NCBI RefSeq assembly: GCF_029589495.1
Contig: NZ_JAAIVF010000002.1
Location: forward strand, 186,001 to 250,000
Length of the DNA: 64,000 nt
Reading direction: 5' to 3'
Origin: Speluncibacter jeojiensis
GTDB lineage: Bacteria > Actinomycetota > Actinomycetes > Mycobacteriales > Mycobacteriaceae
The notes beneath the pieces are model-generated. The model was given only the letters and a program-made list of their open reading frames with translations. It did not search any database and was not told the DNA's origin. Of the stretch, positions 26,405 to 34,030 are shown piece by piece; the first letter of the stretch is position 1; every line of letters begins with the position of its first letter. The translations under genes were made by a program, and so were the position numbers.

Positions 26405-27067
26405 TCAAGGGACGTGCGGGTGACCGGGGTCGTGCGCCGCCGCGCGGGCCCGGCGCGGCGGAGCCGACGGCGGCAGTACCCGCAGCAGGTCCGAAAAGTG
26501 CACCAGCGCAGCGATTCCGTCGTCCCAGTCGTCCGGTGTCGAGTCGACCGGCAGGCTCGCCAGCGCCCAGTCGTCCTCGGTCCACAGCACGTGCACGAAG
26601 TCCGGCACGGTGTCCGCGTAGGCGACCATGCGTCGGTCGCACACGCGCCGCGCGACGTCGAGGTCGGTCGAGTAGGCGATCCGGGTGCCGATGGCCCCGA
26701 ACAACCGCAGGTACGGCTCGCGCGGCGGCGGCAGCGCGTCCGAGCGCAGATCGAACCCGACCGGTGATCCCAGCGGCCGCTGCAGCGCGACGACCGTCGA
26801 TGCCTCCTCGATGTCGAAGACGTACAGCTGCTGCCCCTGATACGTTCCCGCGGCGACATCGACGACCCGCCGTGCGGTCGGGAACACCCCACGCCGCCAG
26901 ACCCGTTCGAGATCGGGCGCCTCGGTTTCGTAGTCGAGTCCGCGGTCGCGCGCCCAGGACTCGCGCGCGTGGTCGGCCCGGGGGTGACGGTGCTTGTCGA
27001 CATAGAGCAGCGCCCCGGCGCCCGCGAGCGCGAGGAAGGCGAGTACGAACCACAGGACGGACATCAT
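26405..27067 (-). CDS. Membrane-anchored conserved protein (Rv0383c-like)
   Basis: A 220-residue protein with one N-terminal hydrophobic segment (SVLWFVLAFLALAGAGALLYV) and a soluble domain containing ARDRGLDYETEAPDL, YVFDIEEASTVVALQRP and VPDFVHVLWTEDDWALASLP. From memory it resembles a conserved protein between pyrE and clpB in mycobacteria. There is a run of proline and alanine at the C-terminus. No catalytic motif is seen and function is unknown. Two ATGs in a row (27067, 27064) are both possible starts. A terminator follows it. Confidence 0.8.
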   Translation of the reverse strand: MMSVLWFVLAFLALAGAGALLYVDKHRHPRADHARESWARDRGLDYETEAPDLERVWRRGVFPTARRVVDVAAGTYQGQQLYVFDIEEASTVVALQRPLGSPVGFDLRSDALPPPREPYLRLFGAIGTRIAYSTDLDVARRVCDRRMVAYADTVPDFVHVLWTEDDWALASLPVDSTPDDWDDGIAALVHFSDLLRVLPPSAPPRRARAAAHDPGHPHVP

Positions 27068-27124
27068 CGAAAGTTTATGCGCCCGGTCCCGCAGCGCGCG
27101 CGAAGCCGAGCCGGGGAAGTCGGA

Positions 27125-28039
27125 TCAGGCACCATGGCCGCCGCCCGTGCCCGAGCCGGTGTCACCGGAACCCGAACCGCCGCCGCCCTGGTCCCCCGGC
27201 GCCTGACCCGAGTTCGGATCGGTACCGGGCCAGAGCAGCCCGCCGTCCGACCGGCCGGCGAAGTTGGGCAGCGAACCGGCGATCACCAGGTCCGCGGTGA
27301 GTGTCCCGTCCGCGTCGGTGGAGCCCTTGACCACGACCGCGTCGCCGACGGACAGGCTGGACAGCCCGCCCGAGCCGCGCAGCGAGGCGACCCGGGTGCT
27401 GGGGGTGGTCTTGACGGCCACGGAGCTGCCGTCGAGCGCCTTGAGCGAGAACGAGTCGCCGCTGATCGAGGCGATGGTGCCGACGGCGCCGGAGATGGTG
27501 CCGTTGCCGTGCTGCCCCTGCTGACCGGATCCACCGGACTGGCCGGGCTGCTGGTCGGGCGCGGGGGTGGGGGCCGGAGCCGGCGCGTAGGGATTCGCCG
27601 GGGCCTGGGTGGCCGGCTGGTACGGACCGGGCAGGCTCGTCGGCGTCGGCGTCTGGCTCACCCCGATCAGGAAGCCCACACCGAGACCGACGATGAGCAG
27701 CCCCACCCCGGCCAGCGCGGCCGAGGCGAGCCCGACGGTGCGGCGGGTGGAACGCTTCGGCGGCTCGGGCGGCGCGGTGAGCACCGACGTCGGCGCCCCC
27801 GCCGGCGGCGGCCAGGTGGAGTCGGCAGGGGGCGCGCCGTAGCCGTATCGGCCGGTGCCCGGGTGCGCACCACCGTCGGCGCCCGGATAGCCGGCCGTCG
27901 GGTATGCCTGGGTGTTCGCCGCATACGCCTGAGTGGTCGGGTAGTCGATCGGCTCCGCCCACTGCGGATCGCCGGGTGGCGGCAGCTTGCGGGTGGGCTG
28001 ATCGGCCTGCTCGGAACGATCGCCGTCTTGCTCAGCCAT
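27125..28039 (-). CDS. DUF5666-like membrane-anchored protein A
   Basis: A 304-residue protein. The cytoplasmic N-terminus (about 115 residues) is rich in Pro, Tyr and Gly (YPTTQAYAANTQAYPTAGYP). One membrane helix follows (TVGLASAALAGVGLLIVGLGVGFLIG), then a Pro/Gln/Ala linker and a domain IASISGDSFSLKALDGSSVAVKTTPSTR...LSVGDAVVVKGSTDADGTLTADLVIAG (in parts) of the DUF5666 small beta-barrel type, and a Gly-rich tail. ATG 28039 follows AGGAGG by eight bases. It is paralogous to the next gene upstream (28225), which shares the helix and barrel. Function is unknown. Confidence 0.78.
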   Translation of the reverse strand: MAEQDGDRSEQADQPTRKLPPPGDPQWAEPIDYPTTQAYAANTQAYPTAGYPGADGGAHPGTGRYGYGAPPADSTWPPPAGAPTSVLTAPPEPPKRSTRRTVGLASAALAGVGLLIVGLGVGFLIGVSQTPTPTSLPGPYQPATQAPANPYAPAPAPTPAPDQQPGQSGGSGQQGQHGNGTISGAVGTIASISGDSFSLKALDGSSVAVKTTPSTRVASLRGSGGLSSLSVGDAVVVKGSTDADGTLTADLVIAGSLPNFAGRSDGGLLWPGTDPNSGQAPGDQGGGGSGSGDTGSGTGGGHGA

Positions 28040-28224
28040 CGCCTGTCCTCCTGGCCTCGTCGTACTCCCGATCGGTGTCCCGACCCACGCTACGAGCGGA
28101 TCCTGAGGTGCGCCTGTGAGAATCCTGCGCCGCGTGAGGTTCACCCCGAAAAGCACACGAGAACACCCCGTAGACCCCGTGGAAGTGGGCCGTCCGGGTC
28201 AGCGACCGGTCGCGTCGACGACGG

Positions 28225-29073
28225 TCAGCAGGTGTAGAAGCCCGGCCCCGTGTTCGAGGGGTTGCACTTGGGGCCGTAGCTGTCCTGCTTGGGTCCGTAG
28301 CTGTCCTGCTTGGGTCCGTAGCTGTCCTGCTTCGGCCCGTAGTTGTCCTGCTTCGGTCCGTAGTCGCCGGTCGGCCCCTGGATCTGCTGCTTGGGCCCGA
28401 TCTCGTTCTGCGCGGCCGGTTGCGGAGCCGGTGCCGCCGCCTGCGGGGCGGGAGCGGGGGCCTCGGCGGCCGTCGGCGACTGGGCCTGCACGGGCTCGTC
28501 GGTGCTGTCGTCCACCACGGCCTGCTGCTGGATCGGGGCGGACTTGACGACGGCGTCCTGCGTGGCCGGGGCAGGCGCGGCGCTCGTCGGCACCAGGCCC
28601 GGCAGACCGCCGGCGATGATCAGGTCCGCGTCCACGACATCGCCGGTGCGCGATCCGGTCACCACCGCCGAGTCACCGGCGTGCACGTCGGTGAGCGCGT
28701 TGCCGCGCAGGGTGATGACCTTGGTGGTCGGCGAGGTGTGCACGGTCACCTTGGACTTGTCGTTGGCGAGCAGCACAAGGCTGCCGCCGCCCACCGAGTC
28801 GACCGCACCGGTCGTCGAGGTCGTCTGGCCCGCGGGGACCACCGGAGCCGCGGTGGTGAGCGGCGCCGCGCTCGCGACCGCGCCGTTGTCGCCGTTGTCG
28901 CCCGAGCCGATCAGATACCCGCCGAACGCGCCGATCACCAACGCCACGACGGATGCGCCGATGGCGATGAGCGGGCCCTTCCCGGCCTGCTTCTTGCCCG
29001 ACGGACCCGGCGCCGGGGCGTCGTCGGTGATCGCGGGCATGATCTGAGTCGGCATATCGGTCGGCTCCGACAC
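28225..29073 (-). CDS. DUF5666-like membrane-anchored protein B with heptapeptide repeats
   Basis: A 282-residue protein from GTG 29073 (AGGAGG four bases upstream). It has a short cytoplasmic part, one helix (LIAIGASVVALVIGAFGGYLIG), then the DUF5666-like barrel (VLLANDKSKVTVHTSPTTKV, GDSAVVTGSRTGDVVDADLIIAGG), a long Ala/Pro/Gln linker, and a C-terminus of five YGPK units, mostly YGPKQDS, ending with two cysteines (KCNPSNTGPGFYTC). The repeat and paired cysteines suggest a surface or wall-contacting tail. Paralogue of the next gene. Confidence 0.78.
   Translation of the reverse strand: MSEPTDMPTQIMPAITDDAPAPGPSGKKQAGKGPLIAIGASVVALVIGAFGGYLIGSGDNGDNGAVASAAPLTTAAPVVPAGQTTSTTGAVDSVGGGSLVLLANDKSKVTVHTSPTTKVITLRGNALTDVHAGDSAVVTGSRTGDVVDADLIIAGGLPGLVPTSAAPAPATQDAVVKSAPIQQQAVVDDSTDEPVQAQSPTAAEAPAPAPQAAAPAPQPAAQNEIGPKQQIQGPTGDYGPKQDNYGPKQDSYGPKQDSYGPKQDSYGPKCNPSNTGPGFYTC
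28267..28362 (-). repeat. Tandem 21-bp coding repeat (YGPKQDS units)
   Basis: Four 21-bp units at 28279-28299, 28300-28320, 28321-28341 and 28342-28362, plus a partial unit at 28267-28278, encode YGPK followed by QDS, QDS, QDS, QDN and C. The two units 28279-28320 are identical and the others differ by a few silent or near-silent bases, so the array has expanded recently enough to vary in copy number between strains. Confidence 0.85.
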
Positions 29074-29125
29074 GGGCCCTCCTGATCGAAGTCATTGGTC
29101 GCACTCGGCGGTCGAGTCGCGGACA

Positions 29126-29890
29126 TCACACTAAACGAGCGCCCGACCTGTCGTCCTCCCCGGTCGCCCCGACCCGTCCGAAGTACGCGGCCTTGAGCAG
29201 ATCGAGGTCGGCGATCTCGTTCGCGGGCGTGTCGAGGACGACCTTGCCGATGTCGAGGACGGTGACGTGGTCGGCGACGCTCATCGCGGCCTCGACGGCC
29301 TGCTCGACGAGCAGTACCGCCAGCCCGGTCTCGGTGAGCGCTTTGACCCGGTCCATCACCTCGGCGACGATCGACGGGGCCAGCCCGCCCGATGGTTCGT
29401 CGAGCAGCAGCAGTTTCGGTGCGGCCATCAACGCCTGGGCGATCGCGAGCATCTGCTGCTGTCCGCCGGACATCGACCCGGCGGGCAGCGCCCGCTTCTG
29501 CGCGAGGATCGGGAACAGGTCGTACATCTTGTCGGCCTCGCGGCGCAGCTTCGCCCGGCCCAGGCGCCGGGTGTAGCCGCCGAGGAGCAGGTTCTGCTCG
29601 ACGCTCTGCCGGTGGAAGACCCGCTTGCCCTCCTGCACGTAGGCCATGCCGGCGCGTACCCGCCGGTGCGCGGCCATCGCGGAGATGTCCTGCCCGGCCA
29701 GTTCGACGCTCCCCGCGGCGACCTTGTTGAGCCCGGAGATCGCCCGCAGCGTGCTGGTCTTGCCGGCGCCGTTACGGCCCAGCAGGGCGGTCACCGTGCC
29801 GGCGTGCACCTGCAGCGACACGTCCCAGACCACGCGCAGGTCGCCGTAGCCGGTCGCCAGGCCCTGCACCGACAGGATCGGATCGGTCAT
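29126..29890 (-). CDS. livF: Branched-chain amino-acid type ABC transporter ATP-binding protein (LivF-like)
   Basis: A 254-residue ABC ATPase. Walker A GRNGAGKTS, signature MSGGQQQMLAIAQAL, Walker B LLLLDEPSGGLAP (the LivF-specific form), and AAHRRVRAGMAYVQEGKRVF match LivF proteins. It overlaps the stop of the permease-ATPase fusion gene by 4 bp (ATGA) and is last in a four-gene operon. The real substrate could be an amino acid, amide, urea or a dicarboxylate-like compound; the sequence does not settle this. Confidence 0.9.
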   Translation of the reverse strand: MTDPILSVQGLATGYGDLRVVWDVSLQVHAGTVTALLGRNGAGKTSTLRAISGLNKVAAGSVELAGQDISAMAAHRRVRAGMAYVQEGKRVFHRQSVEQNLLLGGYTRRLGRAKLRREADKMYDLFPILAQKRALPAGSMSGGQQQMLAIAQALMAAPKLLLLDEPSGGLAPSIVAEVMDRVKALTETGLAVLLVEQAVEAAMSVADHVTVLDIGKVVLDTPANEIADLDLLKAAYFGRVGATGEDDRSGARLV

Positions 29891-31767
29891 GACCGCACCT
29901 CCGCCATCTGGGTCTCGTCGTCTCCCGGGGTGTCCGGGTTGTCTCCCGCGGTGATGCCCAGGTACTCGCGCAGCACCCGCGGATCCTGTTCGACCTCGTC
30001 CGGCGGGCCGCAGGCGATCACCTGCCCCTCGGCCAGCACGACGATGGTGTCGGCGAGCGAGAGCACCAACCGGAAGTTGTGCTCGACGAGCACGACCGTG
30101 CCGCCCGCGTCGCGGATGCGACGGATCAGCTCGGCCAAGCGCGCCACCTCGTCCTCGTCGAGCCCGGAAGCGGCCTCGTCGAGCAGCAGCACCCGCGGGT
30201 TCGACACCAGCGCCCGCGCGACCTCGAGCAGCCGGCGGTTGCCCAGCGGCAGCGACGTCGCGTCGGCGTCGCGCAGGTGCGCGAGCCCGACCAGCGCGAG
30301 CACCCGTTCGGCCTCGGCGATGTCGGCGCGGCGCACCCGCCGGAACCGCGGCAGCCGCAGCACCGTGGAGAACATCGACGCCCGGTCGGTCGTGTACCGG
30401 CCCGCGGCGACCGCCTCGAGCACGGTGATCCCCTCCGGGATGGACGGCGTCTGGAAGGTGCGCGCGATCCCGACCCGGGCCACCTGGTGCGGCCGCATCT
30501 TCTGGATATCTGTGTCGCCGACCATGATCCGTCCCTCGTCGGCGCGGTAGAACCCGCAGATCATGTTCAAGGTGGTGGTCTTGCCGGACCCGTTCGGTCC
30601 GATCAGCGCGGTCACCTGCCCGGGCGGGGCGCTCAGGGTCACCGACCGCAGCACCTGGTTGCCGCCGAAGGCCTTCGAGAGCTGCTCGACGCGCAGTTCG
30701 CCGCCTCGCAAGGCGTCGACCGCGGGGCCCGCGTGGTCAGGATCCGCGCCTTCGGTAGCCGTGTCGTCGAGGACCGGGGTGACCACCCGGACGCCGGCGC
30801 GGCGGTCGAGCCGGGCGATCAGCCCATTCGCCAGCTTCGCCAGTCCGCCGGAGAGCAGCACGCCGCCGACGATCAGGAACGCACCGTAGAACACCAGCGA
30901 GTACTGCTGGAACGCCGACGACTGGTTCGGCCCGATCTGCATGATGAACGCGCCGACCAGCGCGCCGTACACGCTGGCCGACCCGCCGAGGATCGACGCG
31001 GCCAGCACCGCGGTGGCGAAGGTGAATCCGAACGCCTCCGGCGAGACGTACTGGTCCAGGTTCGCGAACAGCGCGCCGGCCAGCCCGGCCGGGAAGGCGC
31101 CGATGGCGTAGCCCGCCAGCTTCATCCGGAACACCGACACACCCGTCGATGCCGCCAGCACCGGCGACTGTTTGAGGGTGCGCATCGCGATGCCGTGCCG
31201 GGAGACGACGAGGTTGCGCATGATCGCGAACCACAGGATCGTCACCACGACGATCACCACATAGAACTGGGTCTGGTCCATCGTCTGGCCGAACAGCGTC
31301 GCCGACTCGATACCGGACAGGCCGTTGCGGCCACCGGTGGTGTCGGCGAACACCGACAGCACATCCGGCACCAGCAGCACCAGGAAGAAGGACGTCATCG
31401 CCAGCGACCACGCGCCCAGACGCAGACCGGGAATGCCGGTGACGATGCCGACCACCAACGCGACCAGCCCCGAGACCACCAGCTGCACGACGATGTCGGT
31501 GTGGCCGTGGATGGACATCAGCCCGGCGGTGTAGGCGCCGGCCGCATACATCGCGGCCTGCCCGAGCGCGAGCTCACCGGCGTAGCCGAGCGACAGGTTC
31601 AACCCCCCGACGACCAGCGCCAGGATGCACGCCAGCTGGATCTGCCGGGACATCGAGAAGTTCAGTCCCGCATAGGGAAGGGTCAGCGCGACCACCGCGA
31701 TCAGCAGCGGCAGCAGCCAACTCGGCAGCGCGCGGTAGCGGCGCCACAGGTTCGCCGTCACATCCAT
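29887..31767 (-). CDS. ABC transporter permease-ATPase fusion (LivM-LivG type)
   Basis: A 626-residue fusion. Residues 1-330 are a LivM-type permease with about nine membrane segments (GGLNLSLGYAGELALGQAAMY is the family motif; GAWSLAMTSFFLVLLVP). Residues 365-605 are a LivG-type ATPase with Walker A GPNGSGKTT, Walker B VLLLDEAASGLDEDE and H-loop VLVEHNFRLVL. The signature reads LPLGNRRLLEVARAL, with Asn where Gln is usual. Such fusions occur in actinobacteria. It starts one base after the livH stop. Confidence 0.9.
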   Translation of the reverse strand: MDVTANLWRRYRALPSWLLPLLIAVVALTLPYAGLNFSMSRQIQLACILALVVGGLNLSLGYAGELALGQAAMYAAGAYTAGLMSIHGHTDIVVQLVVSGLVALVVGIVTGIPGLRLGAWSLAMTSFFLVLLVPDVLSVFADTTGGRNGLSGIESATLFGQTMDQTQFYVVIVVVTILWFAIMRNLVVSRHGIAMRTLKQSPVLAASTGVSVFRMKLAGYAIGAFPAGLAGALFANLDQYVSPEAFGFTFATAVLAASILGGSASVYGALVGAFIMQIGPNQSSAFQQYSLVFYGAFLIVGGVLLSGGLAKLANGLIARLDRRAGVRVVTPVLDDTATEGADPDHAGPAVDALRGGELRVEQLSKAFGGNQVLRSVTLSAPPGQVTALIGPNGSGKTTTLNMICGFYRADEGRIMVGDTDIQKMRPHQVARVGIARTFQTPSIPEGITVLEAVAAGRYTTDRASMFSTVLRLPRFRRVRRADIAEAERVLALVGLAHLRDADATSLPLGNRRLLEVARALVSNPRVLLLDEAASGLDEDEVARLAELIRRIRDAGGTVVLVEHNFRLVLSLADTIVVLAEGQVIACGPPDEVEQDPRVLREYLGITAGDNPDTPGDDETQMAEVRS

Positions 31768-31768
31768 C

Positions 31769-32626
31769 TCACACCACCCGTTCCCGGACCCGGCCGAACA
31801 GGCCCGCGGGCCTGGCCAGCAGGATCACGATCAGCACCACGAACACGGCGATGTTGCTGTACTCGCTGCCCAGGTGCAGCGCCGAGAACGACTCGATCAG
31901 CCCGACCGCCAGGCCGCCGACCAGCGCGCCCGGAAGCGACCCGAAGCCACCGATCGCCAACGCCACGAACCCCTTGATCGCCAGTGCGGTACCCAGGGTC
32001 GCGACCGCAAAGGTCTTGGGGCCCACGAACAATCCGAGCAGTCCGGCCAGGGCCCCGGAGAACGCGAACGCGCCCAACGCCAGCCGGCGCACGTTGACCC
32101 CGCGCAGCTGCGCGGCCTCGCGGTCCTCGGAGATGCCCATCAGCGCCAGCCCGGTCATCGTGCGCTTGCTCACCAGCGAGAGCACGATCACCAGCGCGAC
32201 CGCCAGCACCAGCAGTGCGATCTCCACCGGGTAGGTGCGGCCACCGAGCAGCGTGACCGGCTGGTTCGACCCGAAGAACGGCACCGTCAACGGTTCTGCG
32301 CCCCAGATCAACTGGCTCGCTCCGCCGAGCAGGGTGGCGACGCCGAGCGTGGTCACCAACTGGTTCTGGTGGCTCTTCACCGGCCAGACCGCGATCATCT
32401 CCTCGGCCGCCGCGATCCCGGCGACCACCGCGGTGGCGACGATCGCGACCACCCACACCGGCCAGTGGAAGGTGACCAGGCCGGTGTAGGCGACGAACGT
32501 GCCGACCATCATCAACTGCGCCTGCGCGAAGTTGAAGGTGTTCGACGAGACGAACACGATGTTGTAGCCGATCGCGACCAGCGAGTACACCGCGCCCAGG
32601 GCCAGACCGGACCACAGCAGCGTCAC
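31769..32626 (-). CDS. livH: Branched-chain amino-acid type ABC transporter permease (LivH-like)
   Basis: A 285-residue inner-membrane permease with about eight hydrophobic segments. LGAVYSLVAIGYNIVFVSSNTFNFAQAQL is the LivH N-terminal motif, and the loop LRGVNVRRLALGAFAFSGALAGLLG is the ATPase-contacting region. Its ATG overlaps the stop of the substrate-binding protein gene by 4 bp. It forms the channel with the permease half of the following fusion protein. Confidence 0.9.
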   Translation of the reverse strand: MTLLWSGLALGAVYSLVAIGYNIVFVSSNTFNFAQAQLMMVGTFVAYTGLVTFHWPVWVVAIVATAVVAGIAAAEEMIAVWPVKSHQNQLVTTLGVATLLGGASQLIWGAEPLTVPFFGSNQPVTLLGGRTYPVEIALLVLAVALVIVLSLVSKRTMTGLALMGISEDREAAQLRGVNVRRLALGAFAFSGALAGLLGLFVGPKTFAVATLGTALAIKGFVALAIGGFGSLPGALVGGLAVGLIESFSALHLGSEYSNIAVFVVLIVILLARPAGLFGRVRERVV

Positions 32627-33858
32627 CGCTGCGCCCCGCCGGCCGAGGGATTGCCGAACTGTCCGTTGACCAGTGCGGTCGGAGCGGTGAAGCGGTACGC
32701 GTCCACGGTGGGCTGGGCGGCGTGCGACTGCGCGCTGTAGTGGTAGCGCGGCAGGAAGGCAGTCTTCGCGTTCGCCTGCACCTGGTCGGACTCGAGCGCG
32801 GAGGCCAGCTTCTTCGCGTCGGTGGTCGTGCCGGCCTGCTTCGCCGCAGCGGCGACCAGCTGGAAGGCGTCATAGTTGTCGGCCAGGATCAGCGGCGCCG
32901 GGATCTTGCCGAGCGAGGCCATGGTGTCGACCATCTTGTTGACGTTCACGTTCGCGGCGTCGTAGACGGTGCTCTGGAAGACCTGGGTGACCAGGTTCGC
33001 GACCTGCGGGGTGCCGAGCACACCGGCCGGCGGGTCGGCGGCGATCAGATTGGTCGCCGAGACGGTGGTCTGGCCGATCAGCGGCACGTTCCAGCCCAGT
33101 CGCTGCAGGTTCTGCAGGATGTAGCCGAGCGGCGCGCCGTAGGCGTCGACGACCAGCGCCTTCGCCCCGGAGTCCTTGAGCGCCTGCAGCTGCGGGGTCA
33201 TGTCCAGCGCCGAGGTGTCGTAGGACTCGTTGCCGGACACCGCGATGCCGTCCTTCTTCATCGCGGCGGCGGCGGCCTCGCCGTAGGCGACGCCGGACCC
33301 GGAGCTGGAGTGGATGACGCCGACCGGCGTGTACCCCTTCTGCTTGACATATTCGGCGATGGCGCGGGCGTTGTCGTCCGGGCCGGGCGCCAGGTCGAAG
33401 TTCAGCGGGAACTTCGCCGGGTTCGAGGTGTCCTCGGTGGGACTGATGTTGAACGACAGGATCCCGGCCGACTTGAGCACCGGCAGCACCGCGAGCGCGA
33501 CCGTCGACGGCCCGGAGTCGAGGTAGAGGTCGGGCTTGTGGTTCGACGAGATCGCCTCGCGCAGTTTGGTCACCGCGGTCGTCGGGTCGCCGCCGTCGTC
33601 GACGACGGTCAGCTCCACCTTGCGCCCGCCGATGCCGCCGGACTCGTTGACCACCTGCGCGCCGGCCTTCGCCGCCAGCACCGAGGTCTGCGCGTTGGCG
33701 GCGAGCGCACCCTGCCCGCCGAGGCCCGCAGTGATCATCACACGGTACGGCTGGTCGGCTCCTCCACCTGCCCGATCGGACTGCGAGCCGGCACACCCCG
33801 CCAGGGTCACCGCAGCCGCGGCAACCACCGCGACCAGGCCAGGACGCCACACACCCAT
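32623..33858 (-). CDS. ABC transporter substrate-binding lipoprotein (LivK-like)
   Basis: A 411-residue periplasmic-binding lipoprotein with lipobox VTLAGC. ATG 33858 has GAGGAG six bases upstream, so the longer open frame is not used. The fold is a type I binding protein: VNESGGIGGRKVELTVVDDGGDP, LYLDSGPSTVALAVLPVLKSAG, GVIHSSSGSGVAYGEAAAAAM. It is first in the operon and sets its specificity, which cannot be read from the sequence. Its upstream region contains a long inverted repeat (33911-33939). Confidence 0.87.
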   Translation of the reverse strand: MGVWRPGLVAVVAAAAVTLAGCAGSQSDRAGGGADQPYRVMITAGLGGQGALAANAQTSVLAAKAGAQVVNESGGIGGRKVELTVVDDGGDPTTAVTKLREAISSNHKPDLYLDSGPSTVALAVLPVLKSAGILSFNISPTEDTSNPAKFPLNFDLAPGPDDNARAIAEYVKQKGYTPVGVIHSSSGSGVAYGEAAAAAMKKDGIAVSGNESYDTSALDMTPQLQALKDSGAKALVVDAYGAPLGYILQNLQRLGWNVPLIGQTTVSATNLIAADPPAGVLGTPQVANLVTQVFQSTVYDAANVNVNKMVDTMASLGKIPAPLILADNYDAFQLVAAAAKQAGTTTDAKKLASALESDQVQANAKTAFLPRYHYSAQSHAAQPTVDAYRFTAPTALVNGQFGNPSAGGAQR

Positions 33859-33910
33859 GAACAGCTCCTCACACTCACAACCGATCAACGAATCGGATGG
33901 AATGTAAGGC

Positions 33911-33939
33911 GGATCACACTCGAAGATCGAGTGTGATCC
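33911..33939. repeat. Long inverted repeat between clpB and the liv-type operon
   Basis: GGATCACACTCGA and TCGAGTGTGATCC are perfect 13-bp arms around a 3-base loop. It is 91 bp after the clpB stop and 53 bp upstream of the binding-protein start, both on the minus strand. The strong stem could terminate clpB transcription, but no T run follows on that strand, so an operator for the transporter operon is equally possible. Confidence 0.5.
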
Positions 33940-34030
33940 CGACCATCGGGAAGCCCCAGGATGCGGCTCCGCCGCCGGCGCGCGGGTTGCAGGTCGGGAC
34001 CCCGCAACTCACGCACCGGCGCGCAGCGCC

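Noticed and set aside
28267-28362. CRISPR-like array
   Set aside because: Repeats are contiguous 21-bp coding units with no spacers, in frame with a protein.
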